Shown here one piece after another: positions 1 to 6,096 of a stretch of DNA of 7,862 nt. This stretch comes from Deltaproteobacteria bacterium (GTDB lineage: Bacteria; Desulfobacterota; DSM-4660; Desulfatiglandales; HGW-15): the NCBI GenBank assembly GCA_019308985.1, contig JAFDHB010000157.1, positions 1 to 7,862 of the forward strand, written 5' to 3'. The notes beneath the pieces were generated by a model, which saw nothing but the letters and a program-made list of their open reading frames with translations, made no database searches and had not been told where the DNA came from. The position numbers and the translations under genes were made by a program. Every line of letters begins with the position of its first letter. Position 1 is the first letter of the stretch.

Positions 1-6
1 TATTGT

Positions 7-36
7 TTCGGATTTCGGATTTCGTACTTCGGATTT
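7..36. repeat. Short heptamer tandem repeat (TTCGGAT)
   Basis: Four consecutive 7-base units start at 7, 14, 21 and 28. Units 1, 2 and 4 read TTCGGAT and unit 3 reads TTCGTAC; the last unit is followed by TT. The array may continue to the left of the window. It lies in non-coding DNA, and no function is visible. Confidence 0.6.
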
Positions 37-75
37 AGAGCCTTTTCATTTCTTAAGGCAGAGCCAATGATCTCT

Positions 76-98
76 GACCTGGCCCTGAGGACCAGGTT
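76..98 (+). other. Intergenic hairpin, possible terminator of an upstream gene
   Basis: ACCTGG at 77-82 pairs with CCAGGT at 92-97. After one C/A mismatch the stem continues with CC/GG (84-85 with 89-90) around a TGA loop. Only a poor T run (TTT) follows on the plus strand, so a terminator role is weak. No gene upstream of it is visible in the window. Confidence 0.3.
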
Positions 99-168
99 TC
101 CGTGTTAGAATGAATACCACAATATAGTATTTTGCTTAAGTATAAGCATTATCAACCTCCTTCTTCTG

Positions 169-242
169 TAGCCCTTGAGCCACAGCCTGACTTGACCGGG
201 CGCGGTTCAAGGGCTATTCTAGTTTGTGCAGGGGTTCAAGGG
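169..242. promoter_or_regulatory. Operator-like repeat set: one inverted and two direct GGTTCAAGGG boxes
   Basis: GGTTCAAGGG occurs at 204-213 and again at 233-242. An inverted copy, CCCTTGAGCC, lies at 172-181 with one substitution. The inverted copy and the first direct copy form a 13-bp stem (169-181 with 204-216) containing one G·T pair. The boxes bracket the predicted -10 element and start site of the next gene, which is where a repressor or activator would be expected to bind. Alternatively the stem could form in RNA from an upstream transcript. No regulator is identified. Confidence 0.35.
192..220 (+). promoter_or_regulatory. Predicted σ70-type promoter for the 289-843 gene
   Basis: TTGACC at 192-197 matches the -35 consensus at 5 of 6 positions. 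After a 17-base spacer, TATTCT at 215-220 matches the -10 consensus at 4 of 6. The expected start site is near 227, giving a leader of about 60 bases. The spacer contains one of the GGTTCAAGGG boxes, so this promoter could be controlled by whatever binds them. Based on consensus matching only. Confidence 0.45.
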
Positions 243-288
243 ATTTATTGCCCCGGGTTAATGGAGTGAACTGTTTGGGGGGGCGAGA

Positions 289-843
289 ATGGGCATGAGA
301 ACTGCTCTGGCTACCGGTTGGATGATATGCTTTTTCCTTGCCGCCCGGGTGATGGCCCAGGAGATACCAAGATCCTTGGAAGACCCTTTGGATGCCTTTG
401 ATGCGATCAGGGGATTTGGGAAAATAGAACTCGTACTTTATGGTGACGCTGAAGCGGCGGGGCTCTCGCGGGCTGAACTTTACGGGTTCATCATGCAGAG
501 GATTCTGGAGTCCTTCAAGGATATGAAGGTGTTGCCCTTGCCGGAGATCCCCCTGAACTACACCGATAATAAGGCCATCAGGTCATATTTGGCGGAACTC
601 TATGGGCTTGGTTATGTCTTTGTAGGAGTCTTTGTAGTGGGGAAGGATTATCCTGTTGCCTATCATATTGAATACAGATTCGGAAATTGCCTGTACATGG
701 ATGAATCCAAGAAATGGCCCCTTTGGGAGAGGGAGGCCCTGGGTTTTACATCCAGGAAGGAGCTGAAAGGTGATGTCATGAAGTGGCTGGCCAAGTTGAC
801 CGAAATAATGGCCAAGGACTTCCAGGACGCGAGAAACAACTAG
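289..843 (+). CDS. Small exported protein of unknown function
   Basis: The 184-residue product begins with a hydrophobic stretch (about residues 6-20) ending in VMA|Q, a good signal-peptidase I site after residue 23. The mature protein of about 160 residues is therefore expected in the periplasm. It has no second hydrophobic helix long enough for a membrane anchor and no lipobox cysteine, and a single mature cysteine at residue 133. It looks like a mixed alpha/beta fold: a beta-rich middle (GYVFVGVFVVG, 107-117; a YPVAYHIEYRFG stretch, 121-132) and an amphipathic C-terminal helix (about 157-182). I recognise no catalytic motif. A DAEAAGLSRAEL segment (53-64) resembles short exported hypothetical proteins I recall from related bacteria, but I cannot name a family. 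No good Shine-Dalgarno precedes ATG 289; ATG 295 is an alternative start. The stop codon overlaps the stop of the convergent aldolase gene. Confidence 0.8.
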   Translation: MGMRTALATGWMICFFLAARVMAQEIPRSLEDPLDAFDAIRGFGKIELVLYGDAEAAGLSRAELYGFIMQRILESFKDMKVLPLPEIPLNYTDNKAIRSYLAELYGLGYVFVGVFVVGKDYPVAYHIEYRFGNCLYMDESKKWPLWEREALGFTSRKELKGDVMKWLAKLTEIMAKDFQDARNN

Positions 844-1733
844 CTTAGGAGTTCGGCCCTTTTCAAGATCTCCCTGATATTTGCCTTCTCTTCTTCCGTG
901 GAGGGGAGAAGGGGAAGCCTGGGGTCGCCTCCGAAGTACCCCACCATATCCAGGGCCGATTTCAAGCCCGAGATTCCGTATGTCGCGGTCACGGCCTTGT
1001 CGACAGGGATCATTCTGAGCTGGATGCTCCTGGCTTCTTCATATCGTCCCTCCCTGACCAGGTTGTAGATCCGGACACAGGCTTCGGGGGCGACATTGGC
1101 AAGGGCAAGAATGCCGCCCGGGCATCCCAGGGCAAGAGCTCCGAATAAGACACTTGCAGTGCCGGCGAGTACCTGGAAGTCTTTATCAGTACTGGTGAGG
1201 AATTCGCCGAGCAGTCCCAGGCTCCCGGAGCTGTCCTTGATGCCGACGATGTTGGGATGCCCAGAGAGCTCGGCTACCACCGCAGGGGTGAGGTGGACAT
1301 GTGTGAATTTGGGCACATTGTAAAGCAAGATCGGGATGGGAGAGTCATCAGCGACCATGGTATAATACTTGATCAGGGCCCCAGGGTTCATCCCCTCAGC
1401 GAAATAGTGGGGTGTGACCACCAGGGCGGCGTGGGCTCCAAGTTCGGCACATGCCCTGGTCAACTTCTGGGTCTCTATGGTAGACTCACAACCTGTTCCG
1501 GCAATGATGAGCATATCATCCGGGGCCGAGCCTACGACCGTCTCCAGGACTCTTTTCTTCTCGTACTCTGAAAGGAATACGAATTCTCCGTTGGAGCCCA
1601 GGACAACGAATCCCTTGATCCCGGTCTTTGCCCACTTTCTGACGTTCTTAGACAGATGCTCATATGCCACCTCGCCATCCATGAACGGCGTGGGAATGGG
1701 AGGGAAGATTCCTTCTAAGTTGAGCGCGGACAT
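840..1733 (-). CDS. Dihydrodipicolinate synthase/4-hydroxy-2-oxoglutarate aldolase family class I aldolase
   Basis: The 297-residue protein has the length and order of a complete DapA/NAL-superfamily TIM barrel, which cleaves or condenses pyruvate through a lysine Schiff base in the cytoplasm. Visible landmarks are the GSNGEF substrate-carboxylate loop (46-51), catalytic Tyr138 in LLYNVP, and Schiff-base Lys166 in GIKDSSG. Several stretches (GFVV-GSNGEF-FL, AGTGCEST, HPNIVGIKDS, DFQVLAG, ALANV) resemble mammalian mitochondrial 4-hydroxy-2-oxoglutarate aldolase more than DapA as I recall them. The DapA motif YNVPSRTG is YNVPKFTH here, so the arginine that binds the dicarboxylate in DapA is Phe143. 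True lysine-pathway DHDPS activity is therefore unlikely; a keto-acid or sugar-acid aldolase is favoured, with the exact substrate unknown. A strong AGGAGG (complement of 1746-1751) with a second AGGAG nearer the start supports the ATG at 1733. No operon partner is visible. Confidence 0.9.
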   Translation of the reverse strand: MSALNLEGIFPPIPTPFMDGEVAYEHLSKNVRKWAKTGIKGFVVLGSNGEFVFLSEYEKKRVLETVVGSAPDDMLIIAGTGCESTIETQKLTRACAELGAHAALVVTPHYFAEGMNPGALIKYYTMVADDSPIPILLYNVPKFTHVHLTPAVVAELSGHPNIVGIKDSSGSLGLLGEFLTSTDKDFQVLAGTASVLFGALALGCPGGILALANVAPEACVRIYNLVREGRYEEARSIQLRMIPVDKAVTATYGISGLKSALDMVGYFGGDPRLPLLPSTEEEKANIREILKRAELLS

Positions 1734-1943
1734 ATCCTGTTATCTCCTCCTCTTAACGATGTTGAAAAGCGGGTCGAAAATGCCGCAGCGTCTTCTCGGC
1801 CATTGTTTTCAGATTGAACCTTATGATTTGCTGTATATATTTTCAACAAAAAACTCAGACCTCTTGTTCCTTCACCATGGAGGTGCGGAAGAAATCCATT
1901 GTTTGTCGAATCTCAACATGTTACTAATATGAAATGAACAAAG

Positions 1944-1967
1944 GACCGAGCGGCGTACTGCTCGGTT
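1944..1967. promoter_or_regulatory. GC-rich dyad in the divergent aldolase/htrA intergenic region
   Basis: ACCGAGCGG (1945-1953) is complementary to CTGCTCGGT (1958-1966) apart from one G·T pair, around a CGTA loop; a further G·T pair extends it to 1944-1967. The 314-base region 1734-2047 separates two divergent genes, so this is an operator candidate rather than a terminator, and no T run follows on the plus strand. TTGAGA at 1966-1971 overlaps its edge but has no well-spaced -10. TAAAAT at 2012-2017 could be the protease -10 element but lacks a clear -35. I see no further gene in this region. Confidence 0.4.
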
Positions 1968-2047
1968 GAGACGTTATTCAAGATCCTAATCAAAGCAGGG
2001 GAAAAAACTACTAAAATCAAAGGAATAGTGAGAGGAGACGATTGTCC

Positions 2048-3499
2048 ATGAACAGAACCAAGGATAAGAAATTCACAAGGACATTCTTTTTTTGGGTAGG
2101 CCTTTTCTTGATCTGTGGGATTTTTGGCGGTCTCTTGTTTCATCCAACCCTGGCGGCGGGAGACCAGCCAGGCGCCTCTACAGCTTCCGTGCCTGCCTCC
2201 TTTTCTCAACTCGCAAAGAAGGCCAGCCAGTCCGTTGTCAATATCAGTGCGGTGAAAGTAGTCAAGGGACACGGGACCTTTTCATTTCCCTTTGGACCCA
2301 ATGACCCCTTCAGGGATTTCTTCGAGAAGTTCTTTGGAGAAGAGATGCCCAGGGACTTCAAACAGCAGAGTCTTGGGACCGGATTTATAATCGACAAGGA
2401 AGGGTATATCCTGACCAACAACCACGTGATCGAAAAGACAGATGAAATCAAGGTGATACTGGCTGATGGAAAGGAATACACCGCAGAGATCGTGGGACGG
2501 GACCCTAAGACAGACCTGGCACTGATAAAGATAAAGCCGGATAGGCCACTCGTGCCGCTTCCCCTCGGAGATTCAGACAAGATTGAGGTAGGGGACTGGG
2601 TTATAGCCATAGGAAATCCCTTCGGGCTGGGACATACGGTCACGGCAGGTATAGTGAGCGCCAAGTACAGGCACATAGGTGCAGGGCCCTACGAGAATTT
2701 CATCCAAACGGACGCTTCCATAAATCCCGGGAACAGCGGGGGCCCGCTCCTGAACACTGCGGGGGAAGTGATAGGAATCAACACCGCAATATTCTCTCAG
2801 AGCGGCGGGAGCATAGGAATCGGATTCGCCATACCTATTAACATGGCTAAGGACCTTCTCCCCCAGCTCAAGAAGGGAAAGGTGGTCAGGGGATGGCTGG
2901 GCGTTCTGATTCAAGCTGTAACGCCCGAGCTCAAGGAGAAACTCGGGCTGGAAAGGGTAGGCGGTGCACTGGTGGCGGATATCACACCGGGAGGCCCCGC
3001 AGAAAAGGCCGGAATCAAGCGGGGTGACGTGATCATCACCTTTGACGGCAAGGAGATCAAGGAAATGAGGGATCTTCCTTACATCGTGGCTTCGACCCCT
3101 GTCGGCAAAGCCGTAGAAGTGGAGGTGGTTAGAAAGGGAAAAAGGATGACCTTCAAGGTGGAGATCGGTCAGCTAGAGGCGGAAGAAGGCGTTCCTGCAC
3201 CTACCAAGGCGGCCCCCATGCTTGGTATGACGGTCAAGGAACTCACGCCGGATCTTGCAAGGACCTATGGCTTGTCCGAGACCAGCGGCATAATTGTCGT
3301 TGAAGTGGAAAGGGGCTCTCCTGCGGCGGAAGCAGGGATCAGGGCCGGGGACCTGATTCTTGAAATAGATCAGGCCCCGGTCAGGACCCTTGAGGAATTT
3401 GAAAAGAAATTGTCTTCCTATAAAGAAGGTGATAAAATTTTATTGCTGATTGGGAGACAGGGCGGCACCCTCTACCTCATCCTGAAGGTCAAGGAATAG
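2048..3499 (+). CDS. htrA: Periplasmic Do-family serine endoprotease (HtrA/DegQ/MucD-like)
   Basis: This 483-residue protein degrades or refolds misfolded envelope proteins. An N-terminal signal sequence (hydrophobic 13-31, likely cut after LAA, residue 37) sends it to the periplasm. The trypsin-like domain carries the full catalytic triad: His126 in TNNHVIE, Asp156 in KTDLALIK and Ser230 in NPGNSGGPL. Two PDZ domains follow at about 281-370 and 390-480, the first opening with RGWLGV. The LA-loop region (about 74-105) is short, rich in Phe and Gly, and lacks the cysteines of E. coli DegP, so DegQ or MucD is the closer comparison. AGGAG at 2033-2037 sits 10 bases before ATG 2048; TTG 2042 would add two residues but is only 4 bases from it. 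The gene diverges from the aldolase and lies on the same strand as the two-component system 477 bases downstream. Confidence 0.95.
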   Translation: MNRTKDKKFTRTFFFWVGLFLICGIFGGLLFHPTLAAGDQPGASTASVPASFSQLAKKASQSVVNISAVKVVKGHGTFSFPFGPNDPFRDFFEKFFGEEMPRDFKQQSLGTGFIIDKEGYILTNNHVIEKTDEIKVILADGKEYTAEIVGRDPKTDLALIKIKPDRPLVPLPLGDSDKIEVGDWVIAIGNPFGLGHTVTAGIVSAKYRHIGAGPYENFIQTDASINPGNSGGPLLNTAGEVIGINTAIFSQSGGSIGIGFAIPINMAKDLLPQLKKGKVVRGWLGVLIQAVTPELKEKLGLERVGGALVADITPGGPAEKAGIKRGDVIITFDGKEIKEMRDLPYIVASTPVGKAVEVEVVRKGKRMTFKVEIGQLEAEEGVPAPTKAAPMLGMTVKELTPDLARTYGLSETSGIIVVEVERGSPAAEAGIRAGDLILEIDQAPVRTLEEFEKKLSSYKEGDKILLLIGRQGGTLYLILKVKE

Positions 3500-3513
3500 G
3501 AGGATTGATGTAA
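3498..3513 (+). other. Perfect Shine-Dalgarno followed by an ATG-TAA start-stop
   Basis: AGGAGG at 3498-3503 overlaps the htrA stop codon. After four bases comes ATG (3508-3510), immediately followed by TAA (3511-3513). This looks like the translation start of a former second gene in the htrA operon whose body has been lost, or a minimal start-stop ORF that traps ribosomes. No open frame continues from it. Confidence 0.4.
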
Positions 3514-3599
3514 GGCCTCGTCGTTTCTCCTTGAGCCCGGACCTCGCACAGGGCGAACTTAGAGGAGTGGCGTTATCCCAGGAATCGATTTCTTCGGCG

Positions 3600-3616
3600 C
3601 TGTCAATATTTGACAG
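3600..3616. promoter_or_regulatory. 17-bp perfect palindrome, operator-like
   Basis: CTGTCAA (3600-3606) and TTGACAG (3610-3616) are perfect inverted copies around TAT. The right half contains the consensus -35 hexamer TTGACA (3610-3615), although no good -10 follows at 16-18 bases. It could be a binding site for a dimeric regulator. Its right half is also the outer edge of the large palindrome described next. Confidence 0.4.
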
Positions 3617-3948
3617 GCTGTTGCCCAAATCGTTCCATTGAATTTGCCTGGGGGGTAAAGAGAATAAGTCATCATGGTATTTGATATCGCGGTCTCTGGG
3701 TATCTTTTCTCAAGGCTCAATATCGGTCCTGAGCCGTTCCCACGCCCCCATTATCCTCATAGGGGTCCCTCAATGGGGGCGCGAGAGATGAAGGCTCCGC
3801 TGAGGATGATTTTTTGGGGCTACTGTGGCCTTCGATTCAGTGTTTGGTGCCCGCGTAATTGCCTGGTAGGAATCTGATTGAGCCTTGAGAAAAGACACCC
3901 AGAGACCGCCCTTCCTGCTTGATCGGGGTTTGGGCAACGGCCTGTTGA
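3610..3948. repeat. Large imperfect palindrome, MITE-like foldback element or structured leader
   Basis: Two nested arm pairs are visible. The inner pair is 3689-3721 with 3877-3909: 33 bases with a single A/C mismatch (3702/3896), which would be a G·U pair in the minus-strand RNA. The outer pair is 3610-3629 with 3929-3948: 20 bases, complementary except for three G·T pairs. The left connector between the pairs (3630-3688) is 59 bases and the right (3910-3928) only 19, suggesting an indel in an originally more symmetric structure. No transposase ORF, convincing coding frame or target-site duplication is seen. It ends 28 bases before the kinase ATG. A non-autonomous transposable element and a cis-regulatory RNA are both possible. 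The rest of the 3500-3976 gap holds no gene I can support. Confidence 0.6.
3743..3815 (+). other. Two mutually incompatible hairpins inside the palindrome, one followed by T6
   Basis: Hairpin A pairs CGCCCCCATT (3743-3752) perfectly with AATGGGGGCG (3772-3781). Hairpin B pairs ATTATCCTCA (3750-3759) with TGAGGATGAT (3801-3810) with one G·T pair. They share bases 3750-3752 and interleave, so they cannot both form fully except as a pseudoknot. Hairpin B is followed at once by T3810-T3815, so it has a terminator-like tail, but its 41-base loop is long. The arrangement resembles an attenuator switch but could be chance within a repeat. Confidence 0.3.
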
Positions 3949-3976
3949 TTCCCGAGAGGAAACTCCCTCTATACCC

Positions 3977-6031
3977 ATGACCAAGAACGAAAAGAATCAC
4001 AGAATTCACAAGAGGTCATATAGGCATAGATTGATCTGTGTCCCCTTCATTGTCGTTCTGCACCTTTTGTTGTGGAGTTCTGCAATTTCATTGGCCAAAG
4101 AGACGCTGAGGGTCGGAGTTCCCCGATATGGTCCGCCATTCTCCTTTGTTGATCGGGAACCAAAGGTGGTTCGAGGATTTTGCGTGGACCTTGCCAAGCT
4201 CCTGGCAGGGAACATGGGAGCCAGAGTGGAGTTCTACCCCATGAGTGGTTCACGGTTGATCAAGGCGCTCAGAGATGGGAAGATTGATCTGGCCAGCGTG
4301 GTAGTAGTCAACCCTGAGACCTATAAAGGGCTCAATTTGATCGAGACAGGGATCAAGGTAGACAGAAAGTTTTTTGTGAACAACGACTGCTTGACGGTTA
4401 CATGCTACAAGGACCTCCCGGGACACACCATCGTAGTGGAAAGGGGGAGGAAACTCACGTGCGTCAAGCCGGGGGACAACAACATAAATTTTCTCCAGGC
4501 AGGATCACAGCAAGAAGCTTTAGCCATGGTGGATTCGGGTAAGGCGCATGTGTATATATCCGATTGCAGCCTGACCACGCTTTATGTCATTCAGAAGGCA
4601 GGATTCAAAAACATTAAGGAAATAGGTGTGCCAATAGAGACCGTTCCCTTGGTGCTGGCAGTAAGGGCGGAGAACCCGGAACTTCTTACGGCGGTCAGCG
4701 TTGCACTCGGGAAGACCATGGAAAACAAGAGCTACGATATCATTCACAGGAAATGGCTTGGACGGAACATTCGGTATGATGCCTGGAATGACTATGTAAA
4801 ATACATTCTAGGCGCGATGGCACTGAGTGGCTTTGTATTGCTTTCCTTAATGTTTTGGAATTTCATGCTCAAGAGAAAGGTCCAGAAAGTAACTGAGGAT
4901 TTGAGACGCTCGGAACAAAAATACAGGGATTTGATCGAGTCTTCACCTGATATGATATATCTCATATCACCGGATGGCAGAGTGAAACTGGTTAACAGAA
5001 TTGCCCTGCAACATCTCGAATACACGGAGGCAGAAATTCACGGATTCAGGCTCCAGGATTTGGTCGTTCCCGACCAACAAGGAGATGCAATATCATTTGT
5101 AAATGCCGTTTTCGATAAGGGCTTCAATACCAGGGAATTCATTTTTCAGGCGAGGTGCGGGAAAAAAATTCACGTGGAGACGGTGGCAACAACCATCACA
5201 AGTTTTGACGGGGATGAAGCCATGGCATGCTGCTTTTCAAGGGACCTGACAGAGAGAAAGCGCCTTGAGGAAGATCTTATTCAGTCAGATAGGTTGGCTA
5301 TTATGGGGCAAATGGCAGCCGGAATAGCCCACGAGATCAATAATCCTCTTGGAATCATCCTTTCAAACGCAGACGATTTGCTTCACAATGAGCTAGACCC
5401 CAAAAGTATAAGAGAGAGCCTCCAGTCCATAGAGAGAAATGCCATACGTGCAGGGAAAATCATAGAAGATCTTCTGTCCTTTACTCGCCCCAGCCCACCT
5501 GAGAAGGTTCCAATAGACATTATAGAGCTTATTGAGGAAAGCACGCTCTTTCTCAAACAAAAGATCAAACAGAAAAGGATCGTACTAAAGAAAGAGTTGC
5601 CCCAAGAGAGGGTGATAGTTGCAGGTGACGAGAATCTCATCCAACAGGTACTGATTAATCTTGTCTTGAATTCCATTCAGGCCACCCAAGAAGGGGGAGC
5701 CATAACAATCAGGGTAAAGGTCAAAGGAGCCGGGGCAGATAAAAAGGTCGTGATTCAAATCGAGGATAACGGAACCGGGATTGCAGAGGAGGACCTTGTG
5801 CGGATATTCGATCCATTTTTCACTTCCAGGAGGGAGAACGGTTTTGGGCTCGGACTGTTCACTTCCAGGATCATCGTGAAGAAACACAATGGGACCCTGA
5901 AGGCAGAGTCCAAAGTCGGGGAAGGTACGAAAATGACCGTTGAGCTTCCAGGAGGCATGGATTACGAAGAATCAGGGAACCTTGATACATCACGAAAGAA
6001 CGGCAAAGAAAAGGCCCTATTCACTGATTGA
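3977..6031 (+). CDS. Membrane sensor histidine kinase with periplasmic SBP-like sensor and PAS domain
   Basis: This 684-residue kinase probably detects an extracytoplasmic solute and phosphorylates the NtrC-type regulator encoded next. A basic N terminus and hydrophobic segment (19-40, ending SLA|K) form a signal sequence. Residues about 42-265 resemble bacterial solute-binding protein family 3 (LRVGV, PPFSFVD, GFCVDLAKLL, ALRDGKIDLA). A transmembrane helix lies at about 275-297, a PAS domain at 311-428, and then the kinase core: His452 in AGIAHEINNPL, N-box NLVLNS (561-566), DNGTGI (597-602), FDPFF (611-615) and GFGLGL (622-627). A charged tail of about 24 residues follows. In the sensor, the TPER motif whose Arg binds the amino-acid carboxylate reads NPET, so an ordinary amino acid is a less likely ligand. 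Five cysteines (69, 138, 143, 162, 197) are unusual for this fold. The Shine-Dalgarno is weak (AGAGGA 3955-3960, 16 bases from the ATG); TTG 4031 is an alternative start but would remove the basic n-region. Confidence 0.92.
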   Translation: MTKNEKNHRIHKRSYRHRLICVPFIVVLHLLLWSSAISLAKETLRVGVPRYGPPFSFVDREPKVVRGFCVDLAKLLAGNMGARVEFYPMSGSRLIKALRDGKIDLASVVVVNPETYKGLNLIETGIKVDRKFFVNNDCLTVTCYKDLPGHTIVVERGRKLTCVKPGDNNINFLQAGSQQEALAMVDSGKAHVYISDCSLTTLYVIQKAGFKNIKEIGVPIETVPLVLAVRAENPELLTAVSVALGKTMENKSYDIIHRKWLGRNIRYDAWNDYVKYILGAMALSGFVLLSLMFWNFMLKRKVQKVTEDLRRSEQKYRDLIESSPDMIYLISPDGRVKLVNRIALQHLEYTEAEIHGFRLQDLVVPDQQGDAISFVNAVFDKGFNTREFIFQARCGKKIHVETVATTITSFDGDEAMACCFSRDLTERKRLEEDLIQSDRLAIMGQMAAGIAHEINNPLGIILSNADDLLHNELDPKSIRESLQSIERNAIRAGKIIEDLLSFTRPSPPEKVPIDIIELIEESTLFLKQKIKQKRIVLKKELPQERVIVAGDENLIQQVLINLVLNSIQATQEGGAITIRVKVKGAGADKKVVIQIEDNGTGIAEEDLVRIFDPFFTSRRENGFGLGLFTSRIIVKKHNGTLKAESKVGEGTKMTVELPGGMDYEESGNLDTSRKNGKEKALFTD

Positions 6032-6045
6032 GCAAAAGACGCAAC

Positions 6046-6072
6046 TTTTTCGGTCCTCATCGAGCCGAAAGG
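6046..6072 (+). other. Hairpin between the kinase and regulator genes
   Basis: Bases 6046-6054 pair with 6064-6072 through six Watson-Crick pairs centred on TTTCGG/CCGAAA, plus G·T pairs at both ends, around a 9-base loop. It occupies the 65-base gap between the two genes, 24 bases before the regulator ATG. No T run follows, so it is not an intrinsic terminator. It could tune expression of the regulator relative to the kinase, or be incidental. Confidence 0.3.
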
Positions 6073-6096
6073 TGTCTTTAATAAGGAAAGGGATAT

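Noticed and set aside
1788..1802. Minus-strand TGGC-N8-GC match to a σ54 -24/-12 promoter upstream of the aldolase gene
   Set aside because: The GG-N10-GC spacing is right, but the -12 box lacks the TT before GC and the -24 box departs from TGGCAC after TGGC. One such match is expected by chance in a few hundred bases.
1414..1932. 172-codon plus-strand open frame opposite the aldolase gene
   Set aside because: It lies mostly antisense to a clearly conserved enzyme, shows no recognisable domain, and its overlap with intergenic DNA adds nothing protein-like.
3440..3628. 62-codon minus-strand frame at the end of htrA
   Set aside because: It has no recognisable motif and overlaps the conserved second PDZ domain coding region.
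3674..3877. 67-codon plus-strand frame across the palindromic region
   Set aside because: It runs through the inverted-repeat arm and hairpins, has no good Shine-Dalgarno, and its composition (rich in Pro, Arg and Trp) looks like translated non-coding DNA.
3610..3948. CRISPR array, retron or intact insertion sequence in the htrA-kinase gap
   Set aside because: There are no regularly spaced direct repeats, no reverse transcriptase or transposase frame in the window, and no target-site duplication at the arm boundaries.
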